Part shown: piece after piece, positions 21,290-33,400 of the stretch
Numbering within the stretch: the stretch's first letter is position 1
How the letters are laid out: every line of letters begins with the position of its first letter
Source: Ariolimax columbianus
Taxonomy: Eukaryota; Mollusca; Gastropoda; Stylommatophora; Arionidae
Length of the DNA stretch: 64,000 nucleotides
Direction: 5' to 3'
Assembly: GCA_036924085.1 (NCBI GenBank)
Contig: JAVGWX010000019.1
Coordinates: forward strand, 12,886,196 to 12,950,195
Made by a program: the position numbers and the translations under genes
Notes under the pieces: generated by a model
The model's database searches: none
Seen by the model: the letters and a program-made list of their open reading frames with translations, nothing else
What the model was told of the DNA's origin: nothing

Positions 21290-22110
21290 TTCCTTTCTTG
21301 TTCTTCTTCGTCTTCCTTTTTTTCTTTGTCTTATACATTCTTTCTTCTCATAATTTTCTTCTACTTTCTCTCTTTTACTCCTGTTCTTTCTCCTCCTTCT
21401 CCTCCTTCTTCATCTCCTACTTTGTTCCCCCCCCCCCCCCCCTTTCAACGTCTTCTTCTTCTTCTTCTTCTCCTCATTTACTTCTCCTGTTCCTTTTTTT
21501 ATAGTCCATCTTCTTCTCTCTTTCCTCACTTCCTGCTCTTCCTTCCTTTTCTACTTCTTCTTCTCTCATTTTCTTTCTTCCTCTCCTCCTGTTTCTTCTT
21601 TTTTACCTTCTTCCCTCGCCAATTTTCATCGTTATCCTTCATCACCTCTTCCTTATTCTCCCTTTTATTCTTCTCCACGTTTTTATTAATTCTCTCCATC
21701 GGCTTCTTTCTTCTATACCTCCTTCTAAAATTATTCCCCCCTCTGCTCTTCATTATCGTTGTTCTTCTAATCTTTGTCACCCTTCGCGACCCTCTATTTC
21801 GTTCTCCTTTGTCTTTACCTTCTTTTTCTTTTTCAAATTTTTCTTTATCTTTATTCCACCACTTGCTCCTTCTTCTCTTCCATTTCCTCTATCTTGCCTA
21901 GCATTCTATTTCATCTTCTATATCACTTTCTCGGTCTCACTCCCCATTCTTCTTCTTTCTTTTTCTTAATTCTGTTCTTCTTTTTTTTCCTCATCTATCT
22001 TAATTTAAACCTGTTATTCCTTCTTGTTTCTTATTTGTGTTCTTTTTTCGTGTTGTACGTCTACCCGTTATTTCCTCCTTTTCCTCATTGTCATTCTTCT
22101 ACGCATCATC
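21290..22110. repeat. CT-rich tract, with its second half duplicated at 25105-25475
   Basis: Polypyrimidine sequence with CTT repeats and a C18 run at 21427-21444. The part from about 21600 is not merely low complexity: non-repetitive words such as 'cttcattatcgttgttct', 'cttccatttcctct' and 'gcctagcattct' recur in order at 25105-25475. Confidence 0.85.
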
Positions 22111-22354
22111 GCTGAGATGCAAACTACTTTATAATTTCTTCAGTGGATAATACATTATTTGGTCAGATTTGATTATGTAGCGATTTCGTCTAATGCCAGC
22201 TAGCTTATCTACTATTGAGATATGTGACACGGGAACTTTTACCGCACGCAGTGGAGTTCCAACTCACACATGTACACACAGAGACACACACATGTATGAG
22301 TGTGGGCTTGTTTGTTTGCGAGGATGCGTGCGCGTGCGCATGTGTGTGTTTGCG

Positions 22355-22850
22355 TGTCCATCCATTCATCTATCCATTTATCCATACATGCATCAATTTT
22401 TCCATCCATCTATCCATCCATACATTCATCCATCCATCTATCCATCTATTCATATATCCATCTATACAACCATTCATCCATCCATCTATATATTAATCCA
22501 CCCAACCATCTAATCATCCATCCATCCATTCATTTATTCATCCATACATCCATTCATTTATCAATAGATCCATCATCTATCCATCCATACATCCATCTAT
22601 CCATCCACCCATTTATCCATCTATCTATCCACCCATCCATTCATCCATCCATCCATTCATCCATCTATATATCCATCCATCCATTCATCCATCCATTTAT
22701 CCGTCCATCCATCCGTCCATTCATCCAACATCCATATATCCATCCATCCATTCATCCATCAATATATCCATTCATCCATCCATCAATCTACCTTTCTACC
22801 CAACCCTCCACTCTTACAATAATACATTCACTCATCCTTCCATGATTCGA
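22355..22850. repeat. (ATCC)n-based microsatellite
   Basis: About 500 bp of 'catccatc' with variants such as 'catctatc' and 'cattcatc'. Forward frames of up to 181 codons inside are periodic artefacts (Ile, His, Pro, Ser). Confidence 0.95.
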
Positions 22851-22851
22851 A

Positions 22852-22852
<1 letters not shown>

Positions 22853-22910
<58 letters not shown>

Positions 22911-22912
22911 CC
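22853..22912. repeat. (TA)n microsatellite
   Basis: About 55 bp of alternating TA with one interruption. Confidence 0.95.
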
Positions 22913-22919
22913 AATACAA

Positions 22920-23520
22920 TAGAATATCCTCGACTTCAGTCAGGCGAGTGTGCCGTATGCGAGGTAGCTAACGATGTCCTGTATGTAGTCTGATCTTTTG
23001 TCGTGTCGTACCATTTCGGACCCAGGTATCTCAGCAGACCATCTCGTCATCGTATGGGTGGGCGGCTGCTTGATCGTGTATAATCAATTGGGCACTAGAA
23101 CGTCGTTCTGAGTGTCCATCTGTTATCTGGCATGCGCACAACGTGGCCAGCCCAGTGATATTTGCGAGACAACGCTGCCTCTACGACGTCTCGAAATAGA
23201 GTGCGTTTTCTTTTTTCAGTTTTGTGGATTCGATCTCTGATCGAGGTCCCAAGACGGGTCTTTCTATCGCTCGCTAGGTAACTCGTGATTTATCAGCATC
23301 CACGTTTTATAGATCCCATACTTCACATCCGTAAATCATGGTTGGTATGACCATAGAATTGAAAAGATGCGACCTTGCAAAGGTCACTTTCAGCTGTAGG
23401 AGTATAGGCTTTACGATATTGAAGCTAGACCAGGCTGCAGCTCTTCGTCTTGAGATTTATCGGTCTAGGGTGTGTGTGGATTTTATTTCTTGCCCTAAGT
23501 ATATGTTGGAGCTGACATCT
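22920..23520 (-). mobile_element. LINE reverse-transcriptase C-terminal tail
   Basis: The minus strand encodes IYLGQEIKSTHTLDR, ISRRRAAAWSSF, then NSMVIPTMIYGCEVWDL, and RKYHWAGHVVRMPDNRW, the segment that follows the thumb of the reverse transcriptase in the same LINE group as 52297-56210. A (TA)n tract at 23522 cuts its upstream side. Confidence 0.82.
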
Positions 23521-23521
23521 T

Positions 23522-23592
<71 letters not shown>
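23522..23592. repeat. (TA)n microsatellite
   Basis: About 70 bp of TA, followed by a short CA-rich stretch. Confidence 0.95.
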
Positions 23593-23595
<3 letters not shown>

Positions 23596-23949
23596 AAACA
23601 CACACGCATGTGCGGACACACACACAAACATTATTTCTATTATTGATAACATCAGGGCGGTCATATTTCTCTCAAGTTTGTTTCCATCACACTATGTTTG
23701 CATGCTGGAAGCTCGCTGTCAGTGAGCCAGAACTCCGTGTCTGTTTGCTCTTTATTGTCTCGAACATAGATCCGGCCTTTGTGCTCTAATTACCTCCCAT
23801 TGATTTTTGTAGCAAACATTGAGCTACTCCCGTCGTCAGGAAAATATTTGCACGTGCTGGACGCCAGCCCTCGTGGAACGTTAAGTAAGAGTTGCAGAGA
23901 TGGAGGCAGAGAGGGAGGCACGAAGATGAGTGGGGATAAAGTCCAGAGT

Positions 23950-24545
23950 GGATGGCAAACTTAGAAGGAGGATGAAGAAAAGGGACAATGATATGGAGAG
24001 TGGATGAAGTAGAAGATCAATGAATTACTGACGGATGAATTAGAGGGCGAATGAATTAGAGAAAAGCTGAAGTAGAACGCGGATGTAGTAAACGGAGAAT
24101 GGTAGAATAAGAACGAAATAAAGAAAGGATGAAATAGAGGGAGGATGAAGTAAATATAGGATGAAACAGAGAGAGAGGGCGACATAGACGTAGGATGAAA
24201 TAGAGTAGGGCGGAAGCAGATATAGGATAGAATAAATGGTGAAGGAAGCAGATTTTGGATGAAATATAAGGATGAAATAGAGAAAAGATGAAATAGAGGA
24301 AGGATGAAATCGAGAAAGGATGAAATAGAGGAAGAATGAAATAGAAGGAGGAAATAGAGGAAGGAGGAAATAGATGAAGAATGAAATAGAAGGAGGAAAT
24401 AGTGGAAGGAGGAAATAGAGGAAGGATGAAATAGAGGAGGGATGAAATAGAGGAAGAATGAAATAGAAGGAGGAAATAGAGGAAGGATGAAATAGAGGAG
24501 GGATGAAAAAGAGGAAGGCTGTAGTAGAACGTTGAAACAGTAGAA
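23950..24545. repeat. Purine-rich degenerate minisatellite
   Basis: Based on 'gaaatagaggaaggatg' with unit lengths mostly of 14-18 bp and combined units up to 30 bp. More regular on the right. The minus strand is free of stops over 197 codons (Ser, Phe, Leu, Pro) because the purine side lacks the needed triplets. Confidence 0.9.
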
Positions 24546-24639
24546 GGTGCGCATTATAAAATTGACTTCTTAAAGTATTCTTTTGTGATTTTAATTAAGC
24601 TCACTTATTTTAAGATGCCCATTCTGTTTTACAGTTGTG

Positions 24640-25075
24640 AGTAGAAACATGGACAAGGATTAAGACATTGAAGAAGAGTATCGAAGCCTTTGAAATGTGG
24701 ACGTTCAGAAGACTTGGACGAGTTGCTTGAAAGAAAGGAAAACAAACAGTGAGGTCCTGGAACAACTCAAGCTGGCTAAGAAAAAATAGTGAGGTCCTGG
24801 AACAACTCACGGTGAAGAAGAGACTTCTGATGGAAATAATAAGCAGAAACATAAAATACTTTGGCCATGTCTAACCACATGACAGTCTGCTGAAAGTTAA
24901 ATTGGAGGGAAGATCGAAGGGTAAGAGAGCCAGAGAGCAGCAGAGGTACAGATGGACAGACAACATGAAAACGAGGTCAGGAATCAGTTAGACAATGTAC
25001 CAACCTGGCATGGGACAGAGACAGCTGTCCATTAAAGGCAACCTCATTTACGGATACAGCAGATGATGATGAGGA
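24640..25075 (+). mobile_element. LINE 3' end with a small internal duplication
   Basis: The forward strand encodes the LINE tail KKRLLMEIISRNIKYFGHV, DSLLKVKLEGRSKGKRAR and NLIYGYSR. The phrase 'gtgaggtcctggaacaactc' occurs twice (24750 and 24790), a tandem duplication of about 40 bp within the coding region. The tail ends in 'gatgatgatgag', a typical short 3' repeat of such elements. Confidence 0.78.
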
Positions 25076-25104
25076 TTGTAAGACAAAGCCATCATCAGCA
25101 TTTT

Positions 25105-25475
25105 TCACTTTCTTCCCTCGGCTATTTTAATCTTTCTCTTGCATCACCACTCCCTCCTTCTCCCTTGTCTTCTCCTCTTTTTTATCCATTCTCTCCATCT
25201 GCTTAATGCTCCGATACCTACTTCTACAATTATTCCCCCTTCTGCCCTTCATTATCGTTGTTATTCTCTTCTTTGTCATCTTTTGTTACCGTCTTTTTCG
25301 TTCCCTTTTTTCTTTGCCTTCTTTTTATTTTTAAAATTTGTCTTAATCTTTTTTCCACTGCTTGTTCTTCTCTTCCATTTCCTCTTTCTTTCCTAGCATT
25401 CTTTTTCGTCTTCTATATCGCTTTCTCCGAATCACCATTTTTCTTCTTTCTTCTTCTTGTTTCTGCTCAGGCATG
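25105..25475. repeat. Diverged second copy of the 21600-22110 CT-rich block
   Basis: Ordered matches include 'ccttctgcccttcattatcg', 'cttccatttcct' and 'cctagcattctttttcg'. Same orientation, 3.5 kb downstream of the first copy. The LINE tail at 24640-25075 lies between them. Confidence 0.75.
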
Positions 25476-25599
25476 AGACGCAATTTGCAATGCTGCTAAG
25501 ATTATCAAGAGATCATACCACATAATACGTCAACCGTGACTCTCTGACACCACTCACGATCTAATACTTTAAAACAAAGCTGCCAGTTTCGGCAACGAC

Positions 25600-28500
25600 C
25601 TTGTCGAATGCCGACGGTAACAAAGCCGTTTCGTCGCTGCGACAAGAGTCGACATGGAAGGTTTCTTAAAAAATTGCTGATTTGGTCGAAGTTGGTCTCA
25701 GATCTTTGGCCCGCCTACCAGGCCATAAAGCTTCTCCGCACTGGAGGTAAGAAGGCCCACGACATTGTCGAGTTTGTGAACAAGTCAGATGGGTCTCCCG
25801 CACAACGCCTGAAGTAGCGATGGCTAGGAGTAGTGAGCACTACACCAGCCACGGCCAGCCTTGACCTGGATGGTGAATCTGTAGCAAGTCCTCCCAATTC
25901 ACGGACTAGGACTGACCCTCCAACTCTGGCAGAAGTCAAGGCAGCTATACGCAAGCTTAAATATGAACGTACCACCGGCTCCGATCTCATTCCCCAGAAC
26001 TGCTGAAATATGCATTTGACCACATCAGGTCTGCCCTACATCACCTCTACCTTCAGGTCTGCCCTACACCACCTCCTCCTTCAGGTCTGCTCTACACCAC
26101 CTCTACCTTCAGGTCTGCCCTACACCCCCTCCTCCCTCAGGTCTGCTCTACACCACCTCTACCTTCAGGTCTGCCCTACACCACCTCCTCCCTCAGGTCT
26201 GCTCTACACCACCTCCTCCTTCAGGTCTGCTCTACACCACCTCTACCTTCAGGTCTGCTCTACACCACCTCCTCCCTCAGGTCTGCCCTACACCACCTCT
26301 ACCTGCAGGTCTGCCTTACACCACCTCCTCCCTCAGGTCTGCCTTACACCACCTCTACCTGCAGGTCTGCCCTACACCACCTCCTCCCTCAGGTCTGCTC
26401 TACACCACCTCCTCCTTCAGGTCTGCCCTACACCACCTCTACCTTCAGGTCTGCCCTACATCACCTCTACCTTCAGGTCTGCCCTACACCACCTCCTCCT
26501 TCAGGTCTGCTCTACACCACCTCTACTTGCAGGCCCGCGCCTACACCACCTCTACCTGCAGATATGCCCTACACCACCTCTACCTTCAGGTCTGCCTTAC
26601 ACCACCTCTACCTGCAGGTCTGCCCTACACCACCTCTACCTGCAGGTCTGCTCTACACCACCTCTACCTTCAGGTCTACCCTACACCACCTCTACCTGCA
26701 GGTCTGCCCTACACCACCTCTACCTGCAGGTCTGCCCTACACCACCTCTACCTGCAGGTCTGCCCTACACCCCCTCTACCTGCAGGTCTGCCCTACACCA
26801 CCTCAACCTTCAGGTCTGCCCTACACCACCTCTACCTTCAGGTCTGCCCTACACCACCTCTACCTGCAGGTCTGCCTTACACCACCTCTACCTGCAGGTC
26901 TGCCCTACACCACCTCTACCTGCAGGTCTGCCTTACACCACCTCCTCCCTCAGGTCTGCCTTACACCACCTCTACCTGCAGGTCTGCCCTACACCACCTC
27001 CTCCCTCAGGTCTGCTCTACACCACCTCCTCCTTCAGGTCTGCCCTACACCACCTCTACCTTCAGGTCTGCCCTACATCACCTCTACCTTCAAGTCTGCC
27101 CTACACCACCTCCTCCTTCAGGTCTGCTCTACACCACCTCTACCTGCAGGTCTGCCCTACACCACCTCTACCTGCAGGTCTGCCCTACACCACCTCTACC
27201 TGCAGGTCTGCCCTACACCACCTCTACCTGCAGGTCTGCCCTACACCACCTCTACCTGCAGGTCTGCCCTACACCACCTCTACCTGCAGGTCGGCCCTAC
27301 ACCACCTCTACCTTCAGGTCTGCCTTACACCACCTCTACCTGCAGGTCTGCCCTACACCACCTCTACCTGCAGGTCTGCTCTACACCACCTCTACCTTCA
27401 GGTCTACCCTACACCACCTCTACCTGCAGGTCTGCCCTACACCACCTCTACCTGCAGGTCTGCCCTACACCACCTCTACCTGCAGGTCTGCCCTACACCA
27501 CCTCTACCTGCAGGTCTGCCCTACACCACCTCAACCTTCAGGTCTGCCCTACACCACCTCTACCTTCAGGTCTGCCCTACACCACCTCTACCTGCAGGTC
27601 TGCCCTACACCACCTCTACCTGCAGGTCTGCCCTACACCACCTCTACCTGCAGGTCTGCCCTACACCACTTCTACCTTCAGGTCTGCCCTACACCACCTC
27701 TACCTGCAGGTCTGCCCTACACCACCTCTACCTGCAGGTCTGCCCTACACCACCTCTACCTGCAGGTCTGCCCTACACCACCTCTACCTGCAGGTCTGCC
27801 CTACACCACCTCTACCTGCAGGTCTGCCCTACACCACCTCTACCTGCAGGTCTGCCCTACACCACCTCTACCTTCAGGTCTGCCCTACACCACCTCTACC
27901 TTCAGGTCTGCCCTACACCACCTCCACCTGCAGGTCTGCCCTACACCACCTCTACCTGCAGGTCTGCCCTACACCACCTCTACCTGCAGGTCTGCCCTAC
28001 ACCACCTCTACCTTCAGGTCTGCACTACACCACCTCTACCTGCAGGTCTGCCCTACACCACCTCTACCTGCAGGTCTGCCCTACACCACCTCTACCTTCA
28101 GGTCTGCCCTACACCACCTCTACCTGCAGGTCTGCCCTACACCACCTCTACCTGCAGGTCTGCCCTACACCACCTCTACCTGCAGGTCTGCCCCACACCA
28201 CCTCTACCTCCAGGTCTGCTCTACCCCTACACCACTTCTACCTTCATGTCTAGAGAACGGGAAGTGTTCCTACTAATTAGCATGATGGGATAGCTGTCGC
28301 CCTTTACAAGGGAAGGTTAGTCACAAGAACTGCAACAATTATAGACCAATAACGCTGCTTTCAGTTCCAGGTAAGGTATTTGTTCGGGTGCTGTTGGCCC
28401 GACTGAAACCGCCGCTGGTCTCAAAACGTCGCCCACGTCAGTCGGATTTCACGTCAGGTCGATCAACAGTGGATGCCATCCTCGCGCTCTGTCTCCTGGC

Positions 28501-29645
28501 AGAGTTACATCTCGCATTTATTCGCCCCATTTGTGCTGCGTACGTGGACTTAAAGGCGGCATTCAATTCGGTGGCCAGATTGACACTGTGGAAAGCCATG
28601 CAAGGCATCGGAACGCCTGCTTCGCTTCTAGACATGATTAAAGCGTTGCATATGAATACCGGTGCCAGAATTCGTCTCGGGGGTACTCTCTCTGAAAGAT
28701 TCCCAACATCTACGGGGGTCAGACAGGGCTGCGTCCTTGCTCCCGATCTTTTCTGTCAGCCTGTCGATTAGCTCCTGGATCACCTCAGCTCTCAGCACCA
28801 TGAAATCATTATTGACCAAACGTACATCTCTGACCTCATCTACACGGATGACATAGTCCTGCTAAGCCCCGACAGCACAGCGCTGCAACAGTCTCTTGAG
28901 TATCTGGATAGCACACCTGACAATATGGGGCTATCAATCTCATGGACGAAGACCACAATTCAGTATCTTGGCTCTGATACAAGGTGCCAGAACATAGCAG
29001 TTTGCGGTCACACAGCGGAGAGCGTAAATTAATTTTCTTATCTCGGAAGCACAGTGTCATCTGACGGACGCAGTTGCCCAGGTATGTCAAGACGGATTGG
29101 TCTCGCTACTTCGGTGACGAACGACCTCCGCCACGTGTAGAATATTAGTAGATTATCACTGAGTTCAAAGCTGTGTATTTACAAGTCGTGTGTGATTTCA
29201 GTGCTAATGTTTGTGGCCGAAACCTGACTCTGCTGAAAAAAGACATCTCAAGACTGGATTCCTTTCATATGCGCAATCAGCGGCCTATTCTTAGAATTCG
29301 TTGGTACGATCTTGTACGTAATGTCGAGGTCTCTACTATGACTAACCTCCCAACTGTATCAGAAGTCCTGTACCGTCGTCGCCTTTCCCTGTTTGGACAT
29401 GTGATCTGAATGAATGAGGAAGTTCCAACAGCATATCCTTCTCAAGACAGTTAAAAGCGCTAAGGGTATTTAACCAGCTGGCTGGAAGCGCAGGAGTGGC
29501 CGTCCCTGAAACACGTGGATTCAATAGATACCATCTCCCCCCCCCCCCCGCTATAGACGAGGTCTGGCAGAGGGCCGTTTCGACTAGTCATGGCAGTGTT
29601 CGACCGACGCAACGGGCCTCAGATGCCTAGGCGAACATTATTTAT
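25600..29645 (+). mobile_element. LINE reverse-transcriptase copy split by a 28-bp array
   Basis: A dead non-LTR retrotransposon. 25690-26010 encodes the pre-reverse-transcriptase linker (SDLWPAYQAIKLLRTG, SPAQRLK, TLAEVKAAIRKLKYERTTGS). After the array, 28250-28770 encodes NYRPITLLSVPGKVF, SDFTSGRSTVDAILAL, the palm motif AYVDLKAAFNSV (the catalytic Asp of block A) and GVRQGCVLAPDLF (block B). 28780-29090 carries YTDDIVLL, block C with both aspartates, and SYLGSTVSSDGR. 29170-29640 is the C-terminal tail with RLDSFHMRNQRPILRIRWYD and RRRLSLFGHV. Stops at several points make it inactive. The endonuclease domain is missing (5' truncation). Confidence 0.88.
26018..28248 (+). repeat. 28-bp minisatellite inside LINE, about 79 copies
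   Basis: The unit contains 'ggtctgccctacaccacctc' and then tacctgca, tacctt or ctccct variants. The unit is a copy of the LINE codons for RSALHHLYLQ, the residues that sit at this very place in the element. 28 is not a multiple of three, so successive units rotate frame, and all three forward frames stay open for 570-747 codons. Variant patterns recur with offsets of 728 bp (26 units; for example ggtctaccct at 26673 and 27401) and about 617 bp (catcacctc at 26460 and 27077). Confidence 0.95.
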
Positions 29646-29930
29646 TGAGCGATCAGTCACAATGCTAATCAATCTCGCTTTGTACAACTTGTACTTGACG
29701 AAATGTTAAATGTTATTATATTTCACTTCCTGAAATTCGCTAATTACCTAAATAACATTTAATACTAAAATAAATGTAGCTGGAACTATTTCGTTATCGT
29801 AACCCAGCTCAGAAATAAGCACATACGATATCAGCTGTTAAAACATTAATGAGACATAAATAAATTCACACACTATTCAGAGAGAACAATATTTATTGTC
29901 CTTTTTTTGAATATTTGTTCTGGAAATAAA
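29646..29930. other. No gene recognised
   Basis: AT-rich flank between the LINE tail and a TA microsatellite. Confidence 0.5.
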
Positions 29931-30080
<150 letters not shown>

Positions 30081-30174
30081 GGTAAGTTCTTGGTTTTGAT
30101 TGTTGAAAATCGTGGCAATATGTCAATAATTTATGTTATTTGAAATGTACATGTGTTTTCCATTATTATTAACT

Positions 30175-32420
30175 TAACGTCTTTATACTGGTTTAGAAGA
30201 CCCTGCAGAGTCTGTATACAACCAGTTACATTTACATCACCTTGCTCTAAAAGCTATGCGTATCCAGTTTGTTCTTAAATGCATTAACTGTCTCTGCCTC
30301 CACTACCTCCCCTGGCAATGCATTCCAAGCAGACACCACTCTCTGACCATTCTCGAATTTTATCTAAATCCGACATCAATATATCCACTTCCGCTTTAGA
30401 TGAGACACTACTGCATAGTTTTGTGTCATCAGCTAATTTTGCAATCATGGATCCCATATCAATGTCCAAATCATTTAAATATATCAAGAACAAAATTGGT
30501 CCCAAAACCGAGCCCTGTGGCACACCACTTTTCACTTCACACCACTCAGAGTACTCCTTATTTATGCCCACCCCTGCCTTCTTCCCGTTAACCAATTTTC
30601 AATCCATTTGGCAATTTCCCCAAATTTTTCATGTGATTTTAACTTTCGAAATAATCTTTGATGAGGTACTCTATCAAAGGCCTTTGCAAAGTCTAGATAA
30701 ATAACATCCACTGGCTCCCCTTTATCTATGACTTTAGTAACCTCCTCCATAAATTCTAATAGATTTGTTAAGCATGATCTCCCTCTAGTAAACCCATGCT
30801 GACTATTTCTAATTAGATTAAATTTGTCTAAATGCATTACAATGTTTTCTGTGATTATTGACTCTAACAATTTACAGACTATGCTCGTTAAACTCACCGG
30901 TCTATAATTTGCTGGATCTGATTTTTTGCCTTTTTGAATAAGGGGATCACTCATGCATCTTTCCAATTACGTGGAACAATTCCTTTTGTAAGTGATTGAG
31001 AACATAATATAGCCAATGGTTTTGCTAGTTGGTCTCTAATTTCATACAGCAATTTTGGATGAATACCATCTTGACCTGGACATTTATTCACTTTCAACCC
31101 CTCCAATTTTTTAAAAACCATTTCCTCTGTAATACAGATTGATCTTAATCCCGCTGTATCCATGTCTCTTTGAAAAATATCTATAGGCTCTGGGATTTTG
31201 GAGCAGTCCTCTTTTGTGAAGACTGTGCCAAAGTACTGATTGAGCAGATTAGCTGCCTCCCTATTCTCACTTATTATTTTCCCTGTACTGTCTATGAGAG
31301 GGCCTACTTTGTCTTTCGTTCTTTGTTTATTTCTAACATAAGAGAAGAAGCTTTTACTGTCAGTCTTGATCCTCTGAGCAAGTTTTTTTTCAAAGTCTAT
31401 TTTTGCTGTTTTATTCGTTTTCTGAGATATGTTCTGCTTGTCCAAATATTTTACATATGTTTCTTTTGATTTACCTACCTCTATATATTTTTTCCATGCT
31501 TTATTTTTTGCTCTTCTACATTTCACTACAGATCTAGTTACCCACTTTTTACGCTTGGAGTTTACCTCCCTACATGGAACACATTCCTCTTTCAGCGTTT
31601 CTAGAACTGTTTTAAAACTTTCCCACTCCTGTTCAACATCTGTTCCTACGACAATATCTTTTCAGATTATGTGGTTCGCTGCCTCTTTCATCCTCTTAAC
31701 ATCTGCCTTAGAGTAGTCGTATGTTCGCGTGTTTATGTTTACTTCTTTCCCTGCAATAAGATCCCAACGGATGATTTGATGGTCACTTGATCCAAACAGT
31801 TCCCCAACGGTAATGTTTTCAATCATATTTTCCTCTGTGGTAAAAACTAGGTCGAGTATGTTTTTACCTCTGGTGGCTGCTTCTACATGTTGAATTAAAA
31901 AATTGTCAGTTATGCACTTAACAAAAGGTTTTGACTCTACAAGTGCTTCTGCCATATCCCATTTTATTTCTGGATAGTTGAAATCTCCCATTAATAATAA
32001 TTTCCCTTCACTTGCCTTTGCTATGCTACTAATCAGCTCCTCATCTTCCTCTTTTTGACTTGATGGACATCTATAGCACACTCTAATCACTGTTTTTTCA
32101 CCCCAGCTTTCTATTTCTCCCCATACACTTTCATTTTTGTTACCACATGATAAATAATCTTTGATCGTTATATTAACATAATTTATACAGTTAAATAAAA
32201 CGCCACCTCCCTTAGTCTTGTCTCCAATTATCCTATCTTTCCTTAACATTGTATATCCCTCAATTTCAAGTTCACTATCTGCAATCTCCTAATATGTCCA
32301 TGATTCTGTTAACCCTATTATATCTGGTTTTTCTTCTTCTACATACAGTTCCAATTATGTAGTTTTTATGTACACTTTTAGTTCCAAAAACAATTATTTT
32401 TATATTTATTACTCTCATGT
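30175..32420 (-). mobile_element. CR1-like LINE, near-complete endonuclease and reverse transcriptase, internally deleted
   Basis: The least decayed LINE of the window. From the 5' side (32420) the minus strand encodes an AP-type endonuclease with LTESW, LLMGDFNYPEIKWD and the catalytic SSDHQIIRWD. A linker follows (KKWVTRSVVKCRRAKNKAWK), then reverse transcriptase with ANYRPVSLTSIVCKLLE, QHGFTRGRS, VIYLDFAKAFDRVPH (block A), GVPQGSVLGPILF (block B) and LADDTKL (block C, usually FADD). Breaks are a stop near 31660 and frameshifts near 30960 and 30600. After KIREWSE the frame jumps straight to CLECIARG, a shifted remnant of the far C-terminal tail, so a piece of ORF2 is deleted. The 3' UTR ends near 30175. 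Confidence 0.9.
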
Positions 32421-32469
32421 GATAACACAATACATTCATTTTATGTAAACACCATTCTTTTTCTTCATA

Positions 32470-32695
32470 ACCTGTCAGACGTCAACTTTAATTTGTTCAA
32501 AGAAAGCAGCGGTCATCCTAAAGCTATTTACACTGCCATAGAGCTTGGCTAGTGTTGGCACTGGTGATGGCCACATGTGCTTTCTCTGGTCCTCGTATGT
32601 CGGGCAATTTTGCAGCAGATGTTCAGCGGTCATTTTCCCTGTACCACAGGTGCATTCGTCAGTGCCACCTATCTTCATAAACACCATTGGAAGTA
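32470..32695 (-). mobile_element. C-terminal tail of an RNase H-bearing LINE
   Basis: The 70-codon frame encodes KIGGTDECTCGTGKMTAEHL, LLQNCPTYEDQRKHMWP and LYGSVNSFRMTAAFF, a zinc-finger-like tail closely matching the end of the element at 59320-60235. Only this tail is present. Confidence 0.85.
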
Positions 32696-32794
32696 CATAT
32701 ACTTTGTAACGTATGCATAGTCCGTTGCGACTAATTTGCCGGTCTCATTGAGGACTTATAGATACATGTGTTGTGCACCTGTAACCGCATGTGA

Positions 32795-33115
32795 CAGGAG
32801 CAAGCAAACAACAATCATATTGGATTGACCAGGGCAAGTAAACAACAATCATATTGGATTGACCAGGGCAAGCAAATAACAATCATATTGGATTGACCAG
32901 GGCAAGCCAACAACAATCATATTGGATTGACCAGGGCAAGCAAACAACAATCATATTGGATTGACCAGGGCAAGCAAACAACAATCATATTGGATTGACC
33001 AGGGCAAGCAAACAACAATCATATTGGATTGACCAGGGCAAGTAAACAACAATCATATTGGATTGACCAGGGCAAGCAAACAACAATCATATTGGATTGA
33101 CCTTCGCAAGTAAAC
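32795..33115. repeat. 34-bp minisatellite, about 9 copies
   Basis: The unit includes 'aacaacaatcatattggatt' and 'gaccagggcaag'. Very homogeneous, so probably recent. Confidence 0.95.
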
Positions 33116-33279
33116 AACAATGTTAACCTTTCTAGAAAAATATTTTCAAATATCGTAGTTTAAAGGTTCAATTTACCAATGAAAACAAATCGTCTTTAAA
33201 TAACCTCCGGGAAGTCTGTGTCCTTTGCCATTGGTTCTTTTCTGTTCGGTTAAAAAAATAGACTTCACTGTCCTCAGGT

Positions 33280-33400
33280 ACACCCATAGGTGCTCTATCT
33301 CTCTCATTAAATGACAAAGGGTGTGGATACTTATGGTTCCTGCAGCTCGTTGGGTGTACACACTTCTGCTTTTCCCCCTCTTCTCCAAAGTCTTCTCTAA
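33280..33400 (+). repeat. Short dispersed repeat R2, copy 2
   Basis: Includes 'cctgcagctcgttgggtgta' and 'cacacttctgcttttcc', matching 6870-6965 and, on its left part, 35640-35745. Confidence 0.55.

Noticed and set aside
21269..22845. Phe/Ser/Leu-rich and Ile/His/Pro-rich frames of 100-210 codons
   Set aside because: Products of polypyrimidine and (ATCC)n sequence.
26010..28293. Three overlapping forward frames of 570-747 codons
   Set aside because: They are the three frames of one stop-free 28-bp repeat. The predicted repeat protein in all three frames is identical apart from rotation.
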